The notes beneath the pieces were generated by a model that had not been told where the DNA came from, did no database searches, and saw only the letters and a list, made by a program, of their open reading frames with translations. Of a DNA stretch of 64,000 nt, positions 58,182 through 64,000 are shown piece after piece. Made by a program: the position numbers and the translations under genes. Position 1 is the first letter of the stretch; the number at the start of each line of letters is the position of its first letter. Source of the stretch: Pisaster brevispinus (Eukaryota; Echinodermata; Asteroidea; Forcipulatida; Asteriidae); the NCBI GenBank assembly GCA_023634235.1, contig JAMKCF010000002.1:9009091-9073090 (forward strand), read 5' to 3'.

Positions 58182-59197
58182 TTAGGTGATGACGGCCCCG
58201 GGCCAAGTTATCGGGCCCCCAAAAGAAATTTCTTGGCGAGGAGGGGAGGGGTCGGGGGCCAAGACCACAGTTTGTAGTAATTTGGAAAGACAACTTAAAA
58301 ACGGGTTTATTTACCTCCAGTAACATGTAACTCCTCCAAAGATTTGCCATGTTGTGAAACCAAGTTGCCTCTCTCCAAGCTCAGGAAAAGTCGAGACAGT
58401 TTGGTAACCCTCTGGACAGTGTCTGGCAACTAGTAGTACTCCAATGGACCAGCAAATCATGAACCATGAAGTCTGCAAGTGTTTCAAGCTGATGCTCCTT
58501 CAATGCAAGAGTTTGTGAAACAGTCGCTACATGTTTACGAAGCTTTGTAGACCGCATGCTATCAGCATTGTCAAGGCCCGCCTCATTTGCATATGCTCGT
58601 AGATAGTCGCTTCCTCGTATACGACCTGTGCCTCCGTAACAACTCCGTGCAAATAAGAATGTGTTGTCTTATGCCACTCCAGCTGCATTTCTATTTGCAA
58701 CCAGAGCATTCAACCACGCCATCACATCAGTACCGAGTAGCACAGGAACAGTTCGGCCCCTCTTACCAACTATTTCAACCACTTTGAACATTTTACAGAG
58801 GTGCCGTTCAAGATCAGTCATCAAGCAATCACACTGACAATGGCTGGACTGCGTTTGTGCAAACCTTCCAGTTTCGTTTTAGATACTTCCCCGTCGTCTG
58901 CAGTTGAAAAAATGAGATGGCACGGTGTGACTTCTTTCAATTTCCTCCAAGCTGGTGTGATTTGATGGCCCCGAGCACAGTGAAGGAGCTGCACTTCCCT
59001 GTTGCCAGTTTCATGGAGGAACGATGACATTTTCACCACATCTGCATTTGTCGGGAGAACAGCAGGTTTATTGCGCTTTCCTTGGTACTGTGTTTTGTGC
59101 GCGTGGGTTGACACATGACTGTTCTCGCCACTTAATTTCACACAACTGCAGAAACTGTTCTGCCTGTTCCGCTTTGTGCCTAAGACCACACTCTATA

Positions 59198-60690
59198 GAC
59201 TTTCAGAGAGGTGGGAACTGTTCCCACCTCTCTGAAAGTCATTAATGTTCGACCAGTATTGAAAAAGTCTGGCTTAGATAAAAACTTGATGCAGAACTAC
59301 TGCCCAATATCAAACCTTCCTTTCCTTTCAAAAATAATGGAACGTGCTGCTTTTTCCCAGCTCACAAAACACTTATCAGACAACAAAATACTCGACAGTC
59401 GTCAGTCAGCTTACCGAAGCAATCATAGTTTTGAGACTGTCCTAGTAAGTCTAACGGATCACATTCTTCATCAGATGGATACCAGCAAACTTACAGCATT
59501 GGTTCTGCTGGATGTGTCATCAGCGTTTGACACCGTATGCCATTCCACATTAATAGATCGGCTGCAAGCTTTCGGAGTCGCATCACATGCCCTGGAGTGG
59601 TTCAGGTTATAACTCAACAATCGCTTTCAACGCATTTCCATTGATGGTGTTAAGTCTGACCCAAAGCTTGTAACACATGGTGTTCCCCAGGGTTCTGTAG
59701 GCGGTCCACTCTTATTCTCTGCCTACACTCAACCACTTGGTAACCTCATCCGCAGTCACAATGTTGGGTATCATTCCTACGCTGATGATACTCAAATCTT
59801 CATCTCCTTCCACCCAACCGAGATCGCTTGGAAGAATGTGCCACTGAAATAAAAACGTGGATGTCACAGAACAACCTAATACTAAATGGTAACAAATCTG
59901 AGTTCCTACTTATAGGTTCAAAACAAATGCTCAACAAGATCCCCAAGCACTACATAACAATCTGCGACAAACAACTACATCCAAAAGAGAAGTGTCGGAA
60001 TCTCGGCGTGTTCATTGATTCGCACATGACTCTTAATGATCACATATCAAGTATCTCCAAGTCCATCAGATTCCAGCTACGGAACCTTTCACATATCCGT
60101 AGGTTCCTCACCCACAAAGCAACAGAATGCATGGTCCACTCCCTGATTTCATCTTGCCTCGATTTCTGCAATGCCCTCTTCATCAACCTCCCGGATTACC
60201 AGCTAAGGAGTCTCCAACGGCTGCAGAACTCAGTGGCCAGATTGGTTACCCTCACCAAAGGCAGATCTCACATCACACCCATTCTCCAGGCGCTACACTG
60301 GCTTCCCGTTCATGAACGTGTTATGTTCAAGACCATTCTTCTTGTCTTCCAATCTCTTCACAACACATCACCTTCATATATCCAGGACTTAATAAGCCTC
60401 TACAAACCTCCACGTCAACTCCACTCTGCTGATGCCTTTCTTCTACAGATCCTACATTCACGGCATTCTTGGGGAAGTCGGTCGTTCTCAAGATCTGGCC
60501 CTTCACTCTGGAACAGACTCCCTGCTGAACTCAGAGAAGAAACCTCATGTGCAAAATTCAAAATTAAATTAAAAACCCACCTTTTTCCGTAGTTCCTAAC
60601 CTAATCGGTTTGTTGTTTTAGTTCAGACTATTTTTGGCCTGTCTCGCCAGGAGTGTCAAGTCTGACAGACATGGGGCGTTATAAATGTTC
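59198..60690 (+). mobile_element. 5'-truncated L2/CR1-like LINE with a 5' inverted duplication
   Basis: The insertion begins with the palindrome GACTTTCAGAGAGGTGGGAA / CTG / its complement (59198-59240) and ends in an ATTATTATTAG tail. It carries most of the RT and the C-terminus, in the opposite orientation to the gene it interrupts. No clear target duplication. Confidence 0.75.
59211..60592 (+). pseudogene. L2/CR1-like LINE reverse transcriptase
   Basis: Frame 59211-59612: VPTSLKVINVRPVLKKSGLD, NYCPISNLPFLSKIMERAAF and LLDVSSAFDTVCHSTLIDRL (block A Asp), then TAA where WFRSYL is expected. Next frame: [20 protein letters not shown] and [12 protein letters not shown] (catalytic YADD). After a shift, 59828-60592 gives MSQNNLILNGNKSEFLLIGS, LGVFIDSHMTLNDHIS and the family's closing WNRLPAELREETS...KTHLFP. 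One stop and one frameshift; otherwise well preserved, suggesting a fairly young insertion. Confidence 0.75.
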
Positions 60691-60889
60691 ACTATTATTA
60701 TTAGTATGTTTCCTTTCAGCATGAGTGCACATTTCTTGATGGAATGTCCAATCTTCAGTGCTAGAGATGGAACGTAATACATCTGGTTTCCTTCACTGAA
60801 GCCGGCGACATCATGGACAGCCTTGACGATATCATTCAGATGGTGGGGATGCACGAACACTTCAAGTGATGCATTCACTGTAAAAAATA

Positions 60890-61410
60890 TTGGGCAATAT
60901 TTGACCAATATTTGGACCAATGTTGGTCTACATATCAACTGGTAACATTATTGGTCAATAATAGCCAACTGGTGTTGGGCAGTTACTTTCCCTATTAATT
61001 GGTTAATGCTCTTTGCTGATAAGTTGGGTTTTTGCTTTTACCCTTATACTGGTTATACTAATTTACCTCATTGTTGGTTAAAATAATAACTCCCAGTAGT
61101 TGGTTAAATCATATTGTCACATTTGTTGGTTAATCTGATCTTCCCATTAATTGGTCAAATCCATTTGCACAATAATTGGTCATTTCAACATTCCCAATAG
61201 TTGATTAACTTTGTCACATGTTGTTGGATAATCTGATCTTCCTAGTTGGTCAAATCCATTTGCACAATGATTGGTCATTTTCAATTGTCCCCAATAGTTG
61301 GTCAACTTGTCACATTTTGTTGGTTAATCTGAACTTCTTAGTTGGTCAAATCCATTTGCACAGTAAATGGTCATTTTCAACTTTCCCCAATAGTTGATTA
61401 ATTGTTTTTG
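60890..61410. repeat. ATTGGTTAA-rich repeats, including a ~97-bp tandem repeat
   Basis: TTGGTCAAATCCATTTGCAC recurs with AATCTGATCTTC at 61132, 61230 and (AATCTGAACTTC) 61326, spacings 98 and 96 bp. To the left, looser ATTGGTCAATA motifs reach back to 60890. It sits next to the splice acceptor of the 60877 exon. Confidence 0.75.
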
Positions 61411-63207
61411 TCTCCATTTAAACAAAACACAATCTTAACCGCACATGAACTAGTCAAATTTATTTACACACTACCTACAGTTTGTTCCACAGCTTACCTG
61501 TAAGGATTATAAATACTCAAACACAAATAAAACTGAATTCACTAAAACTGGACAGAGTTTAACACAATATTTATTTCAACACAAATAAACAACAGTTCCC
61601 TTAGCGACTGTTTCAGAACTCCTTCTGTACGTTTTAAGTTATTCTAACGGCATGGGTCACTTGTAGTTGCAACGTATACTTCTGTGCAAAAAATAAATAC
61701 CGAGAAAGCTTTTTTTTCTCTTAACAAATGAATAAATCAGTCAAATCAAATCTTCAAAGCATCCAGCCTTGCAAAGTCTTTAAAAACTGATAGATAAAAA
61801 AGGTAAAACTCTACTGTATAGTTCAGTACTGCTTCTGTGGGCAAGTTGCTACAATTAAACTGACGTAGTTAACAATTATGTCACTTATTGCAACTGTTTA
61901 TTGCTTTGAAGAGTTATTTATTTGTGCAATGTGGGGAAAAACCTTACAATCCTACTGGTCCAGTTTCATGAATCTGAAAGCTGGCAATATTAAAGCTTGG
62001 CAACATTTTGGGAGACACATGGTTTGCCATTGTAATTAAATTAAACTGAAAAGGTTTAGTTTGAAAAAAGTAATCGTGACAACTGGGGGAATTTTTTAGA
62101 CACTTTTGCAAAACTAAAAAAAATTCAGCTAATGCTACAAATCATAAGCCTATTAATAATAAGTCTTTTTTGCTTTTTAAAATACACATAAGTTATTATT
62201 TGTCAAATTAAAAAGGGAAGCATGAATATTTTGTTGTTGTTGCAATTTTGCATTTGTAATTGTAGCTGCTTGTTCATCCTCATCATCACTACTCCATTAC
62301 AACAGAATAATCATACAAGCAAACGAGAACAAATCAAGCAAACAAATGAGTATGATTCGAATTCAGTTAAACTCATAAAAGTTGAGGTAAGCTGTGATTG
62401 ACAAGTGCATGATGATGGCTCATTTCCTGCATTACAAATACTGAATGTAAATTTGACATTTGACCGTGACAATTAAAACTAGCCTGTAATTGATTTGGGT
62501 CTTGGGGCCAGGAACACAACTTACTGGTTTTAAATCAATGAATGCATCAACACTGTCCTTGACTGTGCATCGGCCTCCACCCTTCCCCTTACTTCGCCCT
62601 CCTAGGATTACTGGTGGCAGCATGAATGCCCGATTTTACTTTTCTTCTGCAATGTAAATACAAAAATAATGACAGTTCTATAAAGTCTCATTTACCTTGT
62701 AATTCCATGTCCTGGTCCAGCTCATGGGGGGCATTCACTTTTTGGGCATATTACATACTCATAAGCAAATACCACTTGGGTTTGGTTAAATGGTCATGAT
62801 ACACAGTGTGGTAGATAATCCAGCACACATCGCCTAACATCATTTTGGGAAAATAGATCAGATGACGTCACAAGTGTGCAAGCATAAACTTGTTTTATGA
62901 CAGGAGAACTATTTGCTAGAATGAATGAAATAAACCATGGGGAACTTGACTAGCTAATCATGTCAATATGCCAACAATTGAATTGAACAATAGAAACGGT
63001 CCAAAGTGGCCCCAAACTAAACCTAATTACCATTAAAACATTTTGACCTGTGTACAAAGTCCTATTCGGTTTTTTGCTGCCGCCCCTTTTGGCATGCACC
63101 TGTTCTTGTTTGCGGCCAGATCTCGCCGAAATTGGGCTCTATGTGTTCTTTGGACTCTCAGTGAGTGTTACACAGTTTCAGAAATTTCAATCCACAAATT
63201 GATAGTT
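61411..63207. other. unannotated DNA with one possible minus-strand exon
   Basis: 62632-62510 on the minus strand reads MLPPVILGGRSKGKGGGRCT and SVDAFIDLKP up to a GTAAGT donor. An in-frame TAA lies just upstream of the Met, and a possible acceptor (TTGCAG) precedes that. It could be another exon of the split gene to the left, but I do not recognise it. Nothing else is supported. Confidence 0.3.
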
Positions 63208-63495
63208 TCCCAAAAAGGGTAAATTCCAGCGCCAGCGTTTGGGGCCTCCGTGAACTTTGTGAATGCACCATGGCAGCGATGCTATCATAAAAAATGTAGG
63301 ATACGATATGTGCCGCACAAAAACAATTAAGAACTGACGGGCACCAACGGTGTGTGCTGGTGCCCGTCAGATGTCAATGGGTTTTTGTGCGGCACAATGG
63401 TATCCTACATTACATGACAGCATCGCTGCCATGGTGGATTCACAAAGTTCACGGAGGCCCCGAACGCTGGCGCTGAAATTTTCCTTTTTTTGCTA
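63208..63495. mobile_element. ~290-bp foldback element
   Basis: Arms AGCGCCAGCGTTTGGGGCCT to ACGGGCACCA (63228-63345) and TGGTGCCCGT to AACGCTGGCGCT (63357-63475) are almost perfect complements over about 120 bp, with a ~15-bp loop. Includes GTGCCGCACAAAAAC / GTTTTTGTGCGGCAC. No coding capacity. It is followed by a T-then-G homopolymer. Confidence 0.8.
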
Positions 63496-64000
63496 AGAAT
63501 GTGTAAAAAATATTTCACGTAAATATTTTTTTTTTTTTTTTTTTTTTTTTTGGGGGGGGGCATCGTACCCTTGACCAGTTCCGGATCACTCAACATCTCG
63601 CTATGTCAATTGGTGGCGCACTCAGTTTGTACAATCCAGAGCCGTATATACGGCTGTTGTATAAAATTTAGTTATGTAGTAGCACTGGAAATGCGCATGT
63701 CAAGGAATGTAAAACTACCTCATCAAACAGCCGTCGATAACGTTGCATGTATTTTCAAGATGGAGGACGTCTCTGATGTTGTTGCAGACGATAGGCAACA
63801 TGTCTGAGTGAACATCTGCAGTTAAATATTGCATTTAAGACATATTATTTTGCAAATTCTAGTAGATACATTTTTTTTGGTGAGAAAATGAAACTTTGAG
63901 GAGTGAGTTGTAACTCTAAGAATAGATATTCGGGTCAGTGTTGCTTTTACGCGCGCTTCACTTTTTCATTTACCTGCGCTATTTTGGGTTTTTGTCGGCG

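Larger units (their letters stand above)
58315..60877 (-). pseudogene. degenerate gene of an uncharacterised tyrosine-recombinase-like family, split by a LINE
   Basis: On the minus strand, exon 60877 to about 60705 starts after TTTTTACAG and reads DIVKAVHDVAGFSEGNQMYY, PSLALKIGHSIKKCALMLKG. A LINE then intervenes (59198-60690). The gene resumes at 59197 with AEQAEQFLQLCEIKW, KRNKPAVLPTNADVVKMSSF and GEVSKTKLEGLHKR. A frameshift near 58815 leads to VEIVGKRGRTVPVLLGTDVM, an in-frame TAA, RGSDYLRAYANEAGL, MRSTKLRKHVATVSQTLALK, LADFMVHDLLVH and LSRLFLSLERGN, ending at 58315 with a GTAAAT donor. I recall this block order from long hypothetical proteins of cnidarians, sponges and fish. The LRSTKLRK...FMGHD...H pattern resembles the C-terminal half of tyrosine recombinases, but FMGHD is FMVHD here and the catalytic Tyr is not evident. 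The family assignment is from memory. Confidence 0.55.

Noticed and set aside
63550..63807. 85-codon open frame ending MEDVSDVVADDRQHV
   Set aside because: It starts in a homopolymer, has no recognisable domain and no supporting splice sites.

Overview
The window reads as nuclear DNA of a marine invertebrate, most likely an echinoderm and perhaps a sea star. Genes are split by GT-AG introns. It is AT-rich and dense in transposon debris (Rex1-, L2/CR1- and Tx1-like LINEs, a Penelope-type GIY-YIG piece, a DIRS/Ngaro-like element, Harbinger, Mutator-like, and MITEs with TTAA or GGGTGCACC ends). There are no operons, CRISPR arrays or convincing functional RNA genes. The clade assignment is inference from repeat content.

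The host backbone is a small family of receptor-like genes of the MEGF10/Draper type: signal peptide, short divergent EMI region, three EGF-like repeats, one transmembrane helix and a cytoplasmic tail. Four copies lie here. Copy 0 (384-1080, minus, runs off the left edge), copy A (2480-10809, plus) and copy C (25560-25951, plus) are broken by frameshifts, stops or deletions. Copy B (37899-48332, plus) has all seven predicted exons open with matching phases and is the only plausible functional member. Each copy carries a shared upstream module (1841, 24941, 37306; inverted at 55925). Copies A and B share a Tx1-like LINE piece in the same intron, so that insertion predates their duplication. B's intron later gained a Harbinger transposon with an apparently intact two-exon transposase (44113-45684).

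10.99-20.3 kb is a transposon nest. Four tandem 484-bp units and one inverted unit flank a frameshifted Mutator-like transposase, so the unit looks like the long terminal inverted repeat of the element. Related solo copies sit at 18361, 23351, 33242 and 50424. Next to the nest are a 1.07-kb inverted-repeat element, degenerate telomere-like repeats and a 1.4-kb TTAA element.

20.3-33.2 kb holds LINE fragments, the Penelope piece, copy C, a tRNA-like foldback, a Rex1-type LINE split by an 864-bp element, and a DIRS/Ngaro-like remnant (RT-RNase H, tyrosine recombinase, SGNH hydrolase) on the minus strand. 33.2-36.4 kb is duplicated at 50.4-52.7 kb; the first copy carries a solo LTR whose exact empty site is preserved in the second.

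54.5-57.6 kb is a large inverted repeat with a small hairpin element in one arm and a 130-bp minisatellite inside. 57.99-60.88 kb (minus) is a degenerate gene of an uncharacterised recombinase-like family, split by an L2-like LINE whose 5' end carries a 20-bp inverted duplication. The right end is CCAAT-like repeats, unannotated DNA and a 290-bp foldback.
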